Both the position numbers and the translations under genes were made by a program. The notes below the pieces were generated by a model, which was not told the origin of the DNA, did no database searches, and was given only the letters and a program-made list of their open reading frames with translations. Shown in pieces: positions 30,299-39,223 of a stretch of DNA of 64,000 nucleotides. Location: positions 2,294,001-2,358,000 of the forward strand of contig NZ_BLKZ01000001.1 of assembly GCF_010723575.1 (NCBI RefSeq), written 5' to 3'. Origin of the DNA: Mycobacterium bourgelatii. GTDB taxonomy: Bacteria > Actinomycetota > Actinomycetes > Mycobacteriales > Mycobacteriaceae. Position 1 is the first letter of the stretch. The number at the start of each line of letters is the position of its first letter.

Positions 30299-31510
30299 GT
30301 GAGCGAGAAGGGTCGGCTGTTTACCAGTGAGTCGGTGACAGAGGGACATCCCGACAAGATCTGTGACGCGATCAGCGACTCGGTCCTCGACGCGCTTTTG
30401 GCGGAGGATCCCCGCTCACGTGTCGCGGTCGAGACGCTGGTGACCACTGGGCAGGTGCACGTAGTCGGTGAGGTGACCACCTCGGCGAAGAATGCCTTCG
30501 CCGACATCACCAACACCGTCCGCGAGCGCATTCTCGAGATCGGTTACGACTCGTCGGAAAAGGGCTTCGACGGGGCGTCATGCGGCGTGAACATCGGTAT
30601 CGGTGCCCAATCGCCGGACATCGCCCAGGGTGTCGACACCGCCCACGAGGCGCGGGTCGAGGGCGCGGCCGATCCGCTGGACTCGCAGGGCGCCGGCGAC
30701 CAGGGTCTGATGTTCGGTTACGCGATCAACGACACCCCGGAGCTGATGCCGCTGCCCATCGCGTTGGCCCACCGGCTGTCGCGGCGGCTGACCGAGGTGC
30801 GCAAGACCGGCGTGCTGCCCTACCTGCGGCCCGACGGCAAGACCCAGGTCACCATCGCCTACGAGGACGACGTCCCGGTTCGGCTGGACACGGTGGTCGT
30901 TTCCACCCAGCACGCCGACGGGGTCGACCTGGAGAAGACGCTGGACCCCGACATCCGCGAGCACGTGCTCGGCCACGTGCTGAAGGAGCTCGCCCACGAG
31001 ACGCTGGACGCGTCGGCTACCCGGGTGTTGGTCAACCCGACCGGCAAGTTCGTCCTGGGCGGTCCGATGGGCGACGCCGGTCTGACCGGTCGCAAGATCA
31101 TCGTCGACACCTACGGCGGCTGGGCCCGCCACGGCGGTGGCGCCTTCTCGGGCAAGGACCCGTCGAAGGTGGACCGGTCGGCGGCCTACGCGATGCGCTG
31201 GGTGGCCAAGAACATCGTCGCCGCCGGCCTGGCCGAGCGGGTCGAGGTACAGGTGGCCTACGCCATCGGCAAGGCCGCCCCGGTCGGCTTGTTCATCGAG
31301 ACCTTCGGCACCGCGACCGTCGACCCGGTCAAGATCGAGAAGATTGTGCCTGAGGTGTTCGACCTGCGGCCCGGTGCCATCATCCGCGACCTGGATCTGC
31401 TGCGGCCGATCTACGCGCAGACGGCGGCCTACGGACACTTCGGTCGTACCGACATCGAACTGCCCTGGGAGCAGTTGAATAAGGTCGACGACCTCAAGCG
31501 CGCCATCTAG
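30299..31510 (+). CDS. metK: S-adenosylmethionine synthetase
   Basis: 403 residues from GTG 30299. Signature motifs are TEGHPDKICD (ATP and metal), GAGDQGLMFGYA and GGAFSGKDPSKVDRS. It forms SAM from methionine and ATP. It lies 135 bp from coaBC with its own leader, so it may be transcribed separately. Confidence 0.98.
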   Translation: MSEKGRLFTSESVTEGHPDKICDAISDSVLDALLAEDPRSRVAVETLVTTGQVHVVGEVTTSAKNAFADITNTVRERILEIGYDSSEKGFDGASCGVNIGIGAQSPDIAQGVDTAHEARVEGAADPLDSQGAGDQGLMFGYAINDTPELMPLPIALAHRLSRRLTEVRKTGVLPYLRPDGKTQVTIAYEDDVPVRLDTVVVSTQHADGVDLEKTLDPDIREHVLGHVLKELAHETLDASATRVLVNPTGKFVLGGPMGDAGLTGRKIIVDTYGGWARHGGGAFSGKDPSKVDRSAAYAMRWVAKNIVAAGLAERVEVQVAYAIGKAAPVGLFIETFGTATVDPVKIEKIVPEVFDLRPGAIIRDLDLLRPIYAQTAAYGHFGRTDIELPWEQLNKVDDLKRAI

Positions 31511-31512
31511 CC

Positions 31513-31611
31513 TCGCCGCACTCTTCTCGTTGAGCGTCTCGCCGCACTCTTCTCGCCGAGCGTCACGCCAGCGTGGCGCTCGACGCCAAGCGTCACGCCA
31601 GCGTGGCTTTC
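31513..31611. terminator. repeated hairpins between metK and the convergent gene
   Basis: The gap holds two copies of a CTCGCCGCACTCTTCTCG-type unit, then two copies of AGCGTCACGCCAGCGTGGC. The first of the latter pair, 31558-31581, folds into a nearly perfect stem (GAGCGTCACGC with GCGTGGCGCTC). The second, 31588-31610, folds with a two-base bulge. Located between convergent genes, they probably end transcription from both sides. Confidence 0.6.
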
Positions 31612-31630
31612 GGCGGGGTTAGTTGCCGGC

Positions 31631-32206
31631 CTAACCCCCTACCGGCGGCGGTGGCGGGTGGTCGGGGTCCAATCCAGGCAATCCATCGATGCTGTGCTGA
31701 TTGCGACCGATCAAGCGGGCGTAGGCCTCCTCGGGCGCCTTGACGTGATGGGTCTCGAGTACCGGTCGTTCGTCGACGAGTTCGTAATAGGGCACCGCGA
31801 ATCCGCAGGCGTCGGCAATGCGCTCGACATCGATGACAATGGCAGCCCGTAGACCCGACCGCAGGTCGCCGAAATGGCTTCGGATCCGGTCGAATTCGGC
31901 ATCGTCGGGACGAACGACGCGGCCGGTGCCGAACAATCTCAGTATTCGCGAGTTGCGGGTGAACGAACAGAACATGATGGTGATTCGGCCGTTGTCCCGC
32001 AAATGCGCGATGGTTTCAACGCCGCTGCCGAACAGGTCGAGGTAGGCAACGGTGTGGTCATCGAGCACCGCAAAGGTGTCTTGGTATCCCTTGGGGGACA
32101 GGTTGATCCGGCCGCCCGTGCTCGGCGCAGTGGCGACGAAGAACATCGCCTGCTTGCCGATGAATTCGCGCAGCGGCGCGTCGATGCGCGAAAACTCCTT
32201 TGCCAT
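31631..32206 (-). CDS. pyridoxamine 5'-phosphate oxidase-like flavin/F420-binding protein
   Basis: 191 residues from ATG 32206; the longer upstream frame overlaps the monooxygenase gene. The N-terminal split beta-barrel (FFVATAPSTGGRINLSPKGY, then ITIMFCSF and RLFGTGRVV) fits the PNPOx-like superfamily, whose actinobacterial members bind FMN, F420 or heme. The tail is proline-rich. It starts 22 bp after the stop of the BVMO-type gene, so it may be the last gene of the cyp132 operon. I do not recognise an equivalent at this place in M. tuberculosis. The reaction is unknown. Confidence 0.8.
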   Translation of the reverse strand: MAKEFSRIDAPLREFIGKQAMFFVATAPSTGGRINLSPKGYQDTFAVLDDHTVAYLDLFGSGVETIAHLRDNGRITIMFCSFTRNSRILRLFGTGRVVRPDDAEFDRIRSHFGDLRSGLRAAIVIDVERIADACGFAVPYYELVDERPVLETHHVKAPEEAYARLIGRNQHSIDGLPGLDPDHPPPPPVGG

Positions 32207-32228
32207 CGTTCGAGCGTAGCCTCCCCGC

Positions 32229-33704
32229 TCAGGCGGTGAAGCGATAGTCCTCGAGATCGAACCGCCGACTGCGCCAATAGGCTTCGACCGTGGTGGTCGG
32301 CCGGATCGGCACGTCGCCGTTCTTGTCAAAGTAGTAGCTGTTGGCCAATCGGCAGCTGTCCTGCCAGAAGATCTGCCGATGGCGCTTGCGCATCATCTCC
32401 GCGAAGTAGCGGGCATTGGCCTCTTCGCGTACCTCGACTTTGGTCGCCCCGTTCTTCCGGGCGCGTTTCAGGCAGCGCACGATGTGATGGGTCTGAGTCT
32501 CGATAAGCGCGAAGTACGATGATCCGACGTAGCCGTACGGGCCGAAAACGGTGAACATATTCGGGAATCCGGGAACGCTGACACCCTCGTAAGCCTGCAA
32601 CCGGTTCTCGTCCCAGTACCGGCTCAAGGACCGGCCGCCACTGCCCGCAACGGCATAGGTGGGGACGCTATCGGTGTCCATCACCTTGAAGCCGGTCGCC
32701 AGAATCAACACGTCGATTTCGTGGTCTTCACCGTCTGTGGACACCACCGCGCTGGGGGTGATCTTGTCGATCGGCTCGGTGACGAGTCGAACGTTGTCGC
32801 GATTGAACGTGGCCAGATATTCGTTGTGGAAGCCGGGTCGCTTACAGCCCACGGCGTATTGCGGGGTGAGCTTGGCCCGCACCTCCGGATCCTTGACCTG
32901 CTCGCGCAGGTACCTGCGGCCGGCCGCACCCATGTTCTTGGCCAGCGGAAAGACGGTGAAGTATTGCGCCGCAAGGGGGAAGGTCAGTTCCACGAACGCC
33001 TGGCTGAGCAGCCTCTGAACGACCTTGCCGCCGGGAATGCGCATCGCCCAGCGCGCCGCCGCGGGCAGCGGCACGTCGAGCTTGGGGAAGCACCAGATCG
33101 GGGTTCGCTGAAATACAGTCAGCTGGGCCACTTTCGGCGCGATCTCCGGAATGACCTGCACGGCCGACGCGCCCGTGCCGATGATCGCAACCCGCTTGCC
33201 GGACAGGTCCTGGCTGTGGTCCCAGCGCGCGGTGTGCATGGTGATGCCGTCAAAGGAGTCGACGCCGTCGATGTCCGGCAGTTTCGGCACGGTCAGCACG
33301 CCGCAGGCGTTGATCAGAAATCGAGCCGTGACTTCACCGCCCGGCTCCGTCTGTACCCGCCAAATGCTGTGCGCATCGTCGAATTCGGCCGAAATTACCT
33401 TGGTGTTGAACCGAATTCGGGGCCGGATGCCGTACTTGTCGACGCAGTGCTCGGCGTACCCCTTGAGTTCGCGCCCGGGTGCGTAGGTGCGGGACCACTC
33501 CGCGCTCTGTTCAAAGGAGAACTGGTAGGAGAACGACGGAATGTCCACGGCGATACCGGGGTAGGTGTTCCAATGCCAGGTGCCGCCGACACCGTCGCCC
33601 GCTTCGATCACCAGGTAGTCGTGGAATCCCGCTTGGTCCAGCTTTATTGCCGAGCCGATTCCGGAGAATCCGGCACCGACGATCAGGATCTCGTAGTCCG
33701 GCAT
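32229..33704 (-). CDS. Baeyer-Villiger-type flavin monooxygenase (Rv1393c-like)
   Basis: 491 residues. The N-terminal FAD site is GAGFSGIG (residues 10-17). The type I BVMO fingerprint FxGxxxHxxxWD is at 151-162, and the NADPH site is IGTGASAVQ (about 175). Such enzymes insert oxygen beside a ketone to give an ester, or oxidise sulfur. The start codon directly abuts the cyp132 stop codon, so the two are co-translated and may act on the same compound. It is the orthologue of Rv1393c by order and motif. Confidence 0.92.
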   Translation of the reverse strand: MPDYEILIVGAGFSGIGSAIKLDQAGFHDYLVIEAGDGVGGTWHWNTYPGIAVDIPSFSYQFSFEQSAEWSRTYAPGRELKGYAEHCVDKYGIRPRIRFNTKVISAEFDDAHSIWRVQTEPGGEVTARFLINACGVLTVPKLPDIDGVDSFDGITMHTARWDHSQDLSGKRVAIIGTGASAVQVIPEIAPKVAQLTVFQRTPIWCFPKLDVPLPAAARWAMRIPGGKVVQRLLSQAFVELTFPLAAQYFTVFPLAKNMGAAGRRYLREQVKDPEVRAKLTPQYAVGCKRPGFHNEYLATFNRDNVRLVTEPIDKITPSAVVSTDGEDHEIDVLILATGFKVMDTDSVPTYAVAGSGGRSLSRYWDENRLQAYEGVSVPGFPNMFTVFGPYGYVGSSYFALIETQTHHIVRCLKRARKNGATKVEVREEANARYFAEMMRKRHRQIFWQDSCRLANSYYFDKNGDVPIRPTTTVEAYWRSRRFDLEDYRFTA

Positions 33705-35090
33705 CTAACGCCCGCTTCCGATCAGGTGCAGTCCGTGTTTGGGCCGCAACGTTAACGTGGCTTCGAGTTCGACGCGGTGGCCGGGCGCCAGGTCGAACGC
33801 GAAGCGCTGACTCATGATTGCCGCAATCAGCACCATCTCCATCAAAGCAAAACTCTGGCCGATGCAGATGCGGCGTCCGCCGCCGAACGGCAGGTAAGCC
33901 GATCGCGGACGATCCCGCGCACCGTGCAAGAACCTGCCGGGATCAAAGACTTCTGGGTCGGGCCACCAGCGTGGGTCGTGGTGGATGTGATGGATCGGGA
34001 TCACGACCGTGGTGCCGCGGCGAATATGGTGCGCGTCGATGACGTCGTCGGCGATCGCCCTGCGCGCGATGATCCACACCGACGAGAAGTAGCGCTGCGA
34101 CTCCTGCAGGCACGCCGTCGTCCAGGGCAACCGACCGAGGTCGTCGGCCGTAGGCGGGCGGGTTCCCAGCACGTCGTCGACCTCGGCGACCATCCGGGCG
34201 CGCGCCTCGGGGTGCAGCGCCATCAGATACCAGAACCAGGACATGGCGTTCGCGGTGGTTTCGTGGCCGGCAAGCATGAAGGTCAGCGCCTCGTCGCGCA
34301 CGCGCTGGCGCGGCCACGTGCCCCCGTCGGCGCGCAGCAGTACGTTGAGCAGGTCATTTCCGTCCGTGGGGTGCGCAAGGCGCTGATCGATCACCGCGTT
34401 GACCGCACGATCCAGCGCCAGGGTGATGCTCTGGAGGTCGCGCAGTGGTGGGGGCATGCGGACGCCCGAGAAGGCCAGCCAATGCAGCGCGTCGTACATC
34501 GGGGGCGGCATCAGTCCCCACAGCCCGAGTCGCTGCAGCTTTTCCGCGCGCCGAAGCCCGCGGGTCGCAAGATCATCCATGCTCTGCACCAACGGGCCGA
34601 AGTCCTGGCTGAAGAGGGCGTTGGCCACCACCCGGAGGGTGGCCTCGACCATCGTCTGGTGCATGTCGAACGGCGCGCTCGGTTGCATCGATGCGGTGAC
34701 TTGGGCGATCGGGTCGCTCATCAGGTCGACGAGGTCATTGAGGTGGCGGCGGGCGAAGGTGGGGTTGAGCGTGCCGCGGTGGGCGGCCCAGGATTCGCCT
34801 TCGTCGGTGAGCAGGTTGATGCCGGCAGTGGCGCGGATGGGCTCGTACTCGTTGGACTTGACGTACTTCAGGCGCGCCTCGTGCAGCACGTGATCGACGT
34901 AGTCCGGATGACTTATCGATACGAAACGTCGTCCACCGCAACGGAATCGGGTGATGTCGCTACCACGCAGCCGGCCCAGGAAGCCGTCGCCGGCGTCGAA
35001 CCCGATGGTCAGTGCCTCCCGGGTCATCGTCCAGGTCTTGAGCCGTCGGGCGGGTCCGCGCGACGGCCGCTCGGCGGTGAGCGTGGCCAT
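33705..35090 (-). CDS. cyp132: cytochrome P450 CYP132
   Basis: 461 residues, the same length as M. tuberculosis CYP132. The I-helix motif is AGHETTANA, the K-helix ExxR is in LQESQRYF and the heme loop is FGGGRRICIG with the cysteine ligand. It resembles fatty-acid hydroxylases of the CYP4/102 type more than typical bacterial P450s. The AraC-family gene divergent from it is known in M. tuberculosis to activate cyp132. The downstream BVMO-type gene abuts it. Confidence 0.95.
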   Translation of the reverse strand: MATLTAERPSRGPARRLKTWTMTREALTIGFDAGDGFLGRLRGSDITRFRCGGRRFVSISHPDYVDHVLHEARLKYVKSNEYEPIRATAGINLLTDEGESWAAHRGTLNPTFARRHLNDLVDLMSDPIAQVTASMQPSAPFDMHQTMVEATLRVVANALFSQDFGPLVQSMDDLATRGLRRAEKLQRLGLWGLMPPPMYDALHWLAFSGVRMPPPLRDLQSITLALDRAVNAVIDQRLAHPTDGNDLLNVLLRADGGTWPRQRVRDEALTFMLAGHETTANAMSWFWYLMALHPEARARMVAEVDDVLGTRPPTADDLGRLPWTTACLQESQRYFSSVWIIARRAIADDVIDAHHIRRGTTVVIPIHHIHHDPRWWPDPEVFDPGRFLHGARDRPRSAYLPFGGGRRICIGQSFALMEMVLIAAIMSQRFAFDLAPGHRVELEATLTLRPKHGLHLIGSGR

Positions 35091-35164
35091 GACTCCACTG
35101 TAGGGATGGCGGCGACGGCACGTAATGAGATTATGGGACAGGGTGTTGGGAGTTTAGGACAGCG
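35091..35164. promoter_or_regulatory. cyp132/AraC regulator divergent promoter region
   Basis: The 74 bp between the two divergent starts must hold both promoters and the binding site of the regulator. I cannot pick out a clear repeat by eye. In M. tuberculosis the regulator binds here, activating cyp132 and repressing itself. Confidence 0.6.
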
Positions 35165-36205
35165 ATGCGACGGTTGACGCCAACGACCGACCTGCGGCAC
35201 CCGGTGTATCCGACCCGGGTGTTGTGCGAGGTTGCCAACGAGCGCGGGGTGCCGACTCGCGAACTGCTGGCGGGTGCCGGCATTGCCCCGGCTGAGCTGG
35301 AGGAGCCGGACATCACGGTCAGTGGTGCCGACGAGATCGTGGTCGTACGACGGTTGCTGGAGCGGTTGCCCGACGGCGTGGGGCTCGGTATCGATGTCGG
35401 TCGTAGGTTCAGCCTTACGCACTTCGGGCTGTTTGGGTTCGCCGCCATGTCGTGTGCCAACCTTCGGGAACTGCTCACGATCACCATGCGGTATTTCGCG
35501 TTGACCACCATGCAGGTCGCCATCACCTTGTTCGAAACCGCCGATGACTGTCTCGTCGAACTCGATGCCAGTCACCTACCGGCCGATGTGCGGGGCTTTT
35601 TCGTCGAGCGTGACATTGCTGGGATCATCGCGACGACAGCAAGTTTCGCCTTTCCGGTCGCGGAGAAGTATGCCGATCAGGTGTCGGTGGAGTTGGCGAT
35701 CGACGAGGACCTGCTGCGCCCGTTGCTCGAACTGGTGCCGGTCCACGACATCGCGTTCGGCCGTGCGCACAACAGGCTGCACTTTCCACGCGAGATGTTC
35801 GATGACCCGTTGCCCCAGGCGGATCCGCACACGCTGGAGATGTGCATCGCCCAGTGCGATGTGTTGATGCAGCGCAACGAACAACGCCGGGGCATTACCG
35901 CGCTGGTGCGTACCAAGCTGTTTCGCGATTCGGGCCGGTTCCCGACGCTTCCCGAAGTGGCCGCCGAACTCGACCTTCACCCGCGAACGCTGCGCCGCCG
36001 ACTTACCCTGGAAGGCACGTCATTTCGTGACTTGCTGAACGAGGCACGCTCGACCGTGGCCGTCGACCTGTTGCGCAATGTCGGGCTGACGGTGGACGAG
36101 GTGGCCAAGCGGCTCGGCTACACCGAGGTCTCGACGTTCTCGCACGCCTTCAAACGCTGGTATGGCGTTGCGCCCAGCGTGTATTTGAATTCGAGCGTGG
36201 GCTAG
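35165..36205 (+). CDS. AraC-family transcriptional regulator of cyp132 (Rv1395-like)
   Basis: 346 residues. An N-terminal ligand-binding domain of the arabinose-binding/OruR type (about 20-205) precedes two helix-turn-helix motifs at the C-terminus (LPEVAAELDLHPRTLRRRL and VDEVAKRLGYTEVSTFSHAF, ending in RWYGVAPS). It is divergent from cyp132 and matches Rv1395. Its TAG stop shares the bases CTAG with the stop of the convergent PE_PGRS gene, leaving no terminator space. Confidence 0.93.
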   Translation: MRRLTPTTDLRHPVYPTRVLCEVANERGVPTRELLAGAGIAPAELEEPDITVSGADEIVVVRRLLERLPDGVGLGIDVGRRFSLTHFGLFGFAAMSCANLRELLTITMRYFALTTMQVAITLFETADDCLVELDASHLPADVRGFFVERDIAGIIATTASFAFPVAEKYADQVSVELAIDEDLLRPLLELVPVHDIAFGRAHNRLHFPREMFDDPLPQADPHTLEMCIAQCDVLMQRNEQRRGITALVRTKLFRDSGRFPTLPEVAAELDLHPRTLRRRLTLEGTSFRDLLNEARSTVAVDLLRNVGLTVDEVAKRLGYTEVSTFSHAFKRWYGVAPSVYLNSSVG

Positions 36206-37995
36206 CCGTTCTCGCCCGGTGCGCCGAACAGTGAGCCGCCGGGTCCGCCATCGCCGCCTTCTCCTGGGTCGCCAGGCGGTGCGCTGGCACTGCCGCCCGG
36301 GCCCCCGGGTCCGCCCGCGCCGCCATTGCCGCCGTTGCCGATGAACTTGGCCGCCCCGCCGTTACCTCCGGCGCCCCCGGCACCGCCGGGTGTGTTGTTG
36401 CCGTCGCCGGGTCCACCCGCACCGCCGAATCCGCCTGCGCCGCCGTTCCCGATCCACCCGCCGTTACCGCCGGCACCGCCCGCCGCGCCAACAGCGGCCT
36501 TGCCGCCAAAGCCGCCGTCTGAACGTCCGCTGTCACCGCCCGTGCCGCCGCCACCACCGTTGCCGATGAGGTTGGCAGACCCGCCTGCTCCGCCGACGCC
36601 GCCAGCCCCTAAGGCGTCGGGGTTGACATTCCCGCCGGCTCCACCGGCCCCACCATCGCCGAACTGCCCGCCGGCGCCTCCCATGCCACCATTGCCACCG
36701 CCTCGGTTGCCGTCACCTCCGGCGCCGCCGGCCCCGCCATTGCCAAGCAGTCTGGCTGCCCCACCGGCGCCACCCTTCCCGCCTAAGCCGGCTTGAACGT
36801 CGCCTCCGCCTGCCCCGCCTGCCCCGCCATTGCCGTACAGCAGTCCGCCGAAGCCGCCGTTACCGCCGGCACCGCCGTCAGCGGACGGGCCGACCGCGCC
36901 GGTTCCACCAGCACCACCGTGGCCGATCCACCCGACGGAACCTCCGGCACCACCGTTACCACCAGGAATCCCTCCGCCTTGGCTGGCCGCACCGTTGCCG
37001 CCGGCCCCGCCATGTCCGATCAGTTGCACGGCTCCGCCGGTGCCGCCGTCACCACCGTGGCTGCCGAAGCTAAAGCCTTTTCCGGCACCCCCGCCGTTCC
37101 CGCCCGTCCCGCCGTCGCCGACGAAAGAGGTACCGCCCGCACCACCACGACCGCCGGTGCCGCCCGTCCCCAGGTTGGTAGCCTGCCCGCCCTTTCCGCC
37201 ATGTCCGCCGGCTCCACCATCGCCGAACAGGCCGCCGGCGCCACCACCCCCGCCGGCGCCGCCGGTACCCCCCACGCCACCGACGGCGGGGTCCTCTCCA
37301 CCTGCGCCTCCTGCACCGCCCGCACCGCCATTACCCCACAGCCCCACCGCGCGGCCGCCGACGCCGCCGTTGCCGCCTGCACCGCCTTCGATCGTCGCGG
37401 CACCTCCAGACCCGCCGGCCCCACCGTTGCCGTAGAGCCACCCGCCCGTGCCGCCCGCTCCGCCGGCCGCGCCTGCTCCGCCGAGCCCGCCGGCACCGCC
37501 ATGCCCGATCAGTCCGGCCGCACCGCCCGCACCGCCGGCCTGGCCTTCCGCGCCCGATCCGCCCCGGCCGCCGTTGCCGTACAGGATGCCGCCGGCACCT
37601 CCCGCTGCGCCGGTCCCGTCGGCTCCATTAGCGCCGTCGCCGATTAGCGGTCGACCCAGCAAGGTCTGGGTGGGCGCGTTGATCAGGTTGAGCAGCTGTT
37701 GCAGGGGAGAGGCGTTGGCTGCTTCGGCGGCGGCATACGCGCCCGCTCCAGCCTGCAGCGCCTGCACGAACTGGGCGTGAAATGCCGCCGCCTGCGCGCT
37801 GACGAGTTGATAGCTCTCCGCGTGACCCGCAAACAGCGCCGCCACCGCCGCGGAGACTTCATCGGCGCCGGCAGCCAGCAACTGTGTCGTGGGTAGGGCC
37901 GCGGCGGCGCCGGCCGAGTCGAGTGTTGATCCGATGTTCGCCAGATCCGACGCTGCCGCCGTGACGAATTCCGGCACCGCAATCACATACGACAT
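36202..37995 (-). CDS. PE_PGRS family protein (PE_PGRS25/Rv1396c position)
   Basis: An uninterrupted 597-residue gene. The PE domain (MSYVIAVPEFVTAAASDLAN to about residue 95) is followed by the GRPLIGDGANG junction and about 470 residues of Gly-Gly-Ala/Asn/Asp repeats, ending in FGAPGENG. PE_PGRS proteins are exported by ESX-5 and reach the surface, where repeats vary between strains. The place next to the AraC regulator is that of PE_PGRS25 in M. tuberculosis. The repeats produce long proline-rich shadow frames on the other strand that are not genes. Confidence 0.93.
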   Translation of the reverse strand: MSYVIAVPEFVTAAASDLANIGSTLDSAGAAAALPTTQLLAAGADEVSAAVAALFAGHAESYQLVSAQAAAFHAQFVQALQAGAGAYAAAEAANASPLQQLLNLINAPTQTLLGRPLIGDGANGADGTGAAGGAGGILYGNGGRGGSGAEGQAGGAGGAAGLIGHGGAGGLGGAGAAGGAGGTGGWLYGNGGAGGSGGAATIEGGAGGNGGVGGRAVGLWGNGGAGGAGGAGGEDPAVGGVGGTGGAGGGGGAGGLFGDGGAGGHGGKGGQATNLGTGGTGGRGGAGGTSFVGDGGTGGNGGGAGKGFSFGSHGGDGGTGGAVQLIGHGGAGGNGAASQGGGIPGGNGGAGGSVGWIGHGGAGGTGAVGPSADGGAGGNGGFGGLLYGNGGAGGAGGGDVQAGLGGKGGAGGAARLLGNGGAGGAGGDGNRGGGNGGMGGAGGQFGDGGAGGAGGNVNPDALGAGGVGGAGGSANLIGNGGGGGTGGDSGRSDGGFGGKAAVGAAGGAGGNGGWIGNGGAGGFGGAGGPGDGNNTPGGAGGAGGNGGAAKFIGNGGNGGAGGPGGPGGSASAPPGDPGEGGDGGPGGSLFGAPGENG

Positions 37996-38230
37996 TTCTC
38001 AACCTCCCGACAGGTCGTGTTGTTGGGGTACCTCTGCCCTAAAGACAACACAACACCGTATTGCCGGACGGTATCGTCGGATTTGCGTTTCCGCAATCAT
38101 TTTCAGCGGATTTACAGCAACGAAAAATTATGTGGCACAACAACTTTAAGCAATCTGTCGGTGCAGTTGACACCGGCGCTCGCATGTCGCCCAGTTGGAC
38201 AAATTCACTGAAATGACAGTGAAAAAGACT

Positions 38231-39199
38231 TTAGGCGTGCAACGCCTTTTTCAATGCCGCCAATCCGCGATTTAGCGCCTCGGCGGCGGCGGGCACCACC
38301 AGCGCGAAGTTGGCGTAGCCGTGCACCATATTCGACTCATTGCGCAACTCCACGGGAACTCGGGCGGCGCGCAGCAGTTCGGCGTAGCGGGCGCCGTCGT
38401 CGCGCAGTGGGTCGTGTTCTGCGGTGCCGATGTACGCCGGCGGCAGCCCGGACAGATCGCCATTGCCCGGCGCCAAGATCGTCGGCAACGTCTCGAAGTC
38501 GCTGATGTCGATGCCCGGCACGTACCAACCCAGGAACGCGTCGATGACCTCGAGATCCAGGATGTACGCGGTGGCGTGCTCTTTGAACGACGGCAGCGAC
38601 AGGTCGCCGATGCACGACGGGTACCACAGCAGCTGGAAGACCAGCGGCGGTCCGCTCTGCCCGGCGTTGTCGCGGGCCAGTTGCGCCATGACTGCAGCGA
38701 TATTGCCGCCCGCCGAGTCACCGGCGACGGCGATCCGGTCCGGGTCGCCGCCCAGTTCGGCGGCATGCTCGCCGACCCACTGCAGCGCAGCCCAACTGTC
38801 ATTGACTCCGGCCGGGAACGGATACTCGGGTGCCAGCCGGTAGTCGACGGACACCACGATCGCGTCCGCACCGACGGCATGCGCACGTGTCACATGGTCG
38901 TGGGTGTCCACGCTGCCCAGGGCCCAGCCGCCGCCGTGGTAGTACACGACCACCGGCAGGTTGTCCTTTTCGACGGGTGGCCAGTACACCCGGATCGGGA
39001 TGTCGGTCAGGTCGCCGTATCCGATGGTCCGGTCTTCAATCCGTAAGTCCGGCAGCAGCTCTGGGGGCGCCTTGAGCGCGGCCAGCCGGGCCCGGGCGAC
39101 TTCGACTCCGTCGGCCGCGCTGAACGCCAGCGGTATCGCATCGAGCAGCATCTTCAAGAACGGGTCGATGCCGGGTCGGCCAACGCTCGAGTCGGTCAT
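38231..39199 (-). CDS. lipH: alpha/beta-hydrolase esterase LipH (hormone-sensitive lipase family)
   Basis: 322 residues. The oxyanion motif HGGG is at 88-91 and the nucleophile S162 is in GDSAGGN. The acidic residue lies in DPLRDDG and the His in MVHGYANF. These are the HSL-family marks; the enzyme cleaves short-chain esters and has no signal peptide. It follows lipI by 24 bp on the same strand. The vapBC10 toxin-antitoxin genes found downstream in M. tuberculosis are missing here; the 235-bp gap to the PE_PGRS gene shows no gene. Confidence 0.95.
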   Translation of the reverse strand: MTDSSVGRPGIDPFLKMLLDAIPLAFSAADGVEVARARLAALKAPPELLPDLRIEDRTIGYGDLTDIPIRVYWPPVEKDNLPVVVYYHGGGWALGSVDTHDHVTRAHAVGADAIVVSVDYRLAPEYPFPAGVNDSWAALQWVGEHAAELGGDPDRIAVAGDSAGGNIAAVMAQLARDNAGQSGPPLVFQLLWYPSCIGDLSLPSFKEHATAYILDLEVIDAFLGWYVPGIDISDFETLPTILAPGNGDLSGLPPAYIGTAEHDPLRDDGARYAELLRAARVPVELRNESNMVHGYANFALVVPAAAEALNRGLAALKKALHA

Positions 39200-39223
39200 C
39201 TACCCACGGTAAGCAGCACCGGC

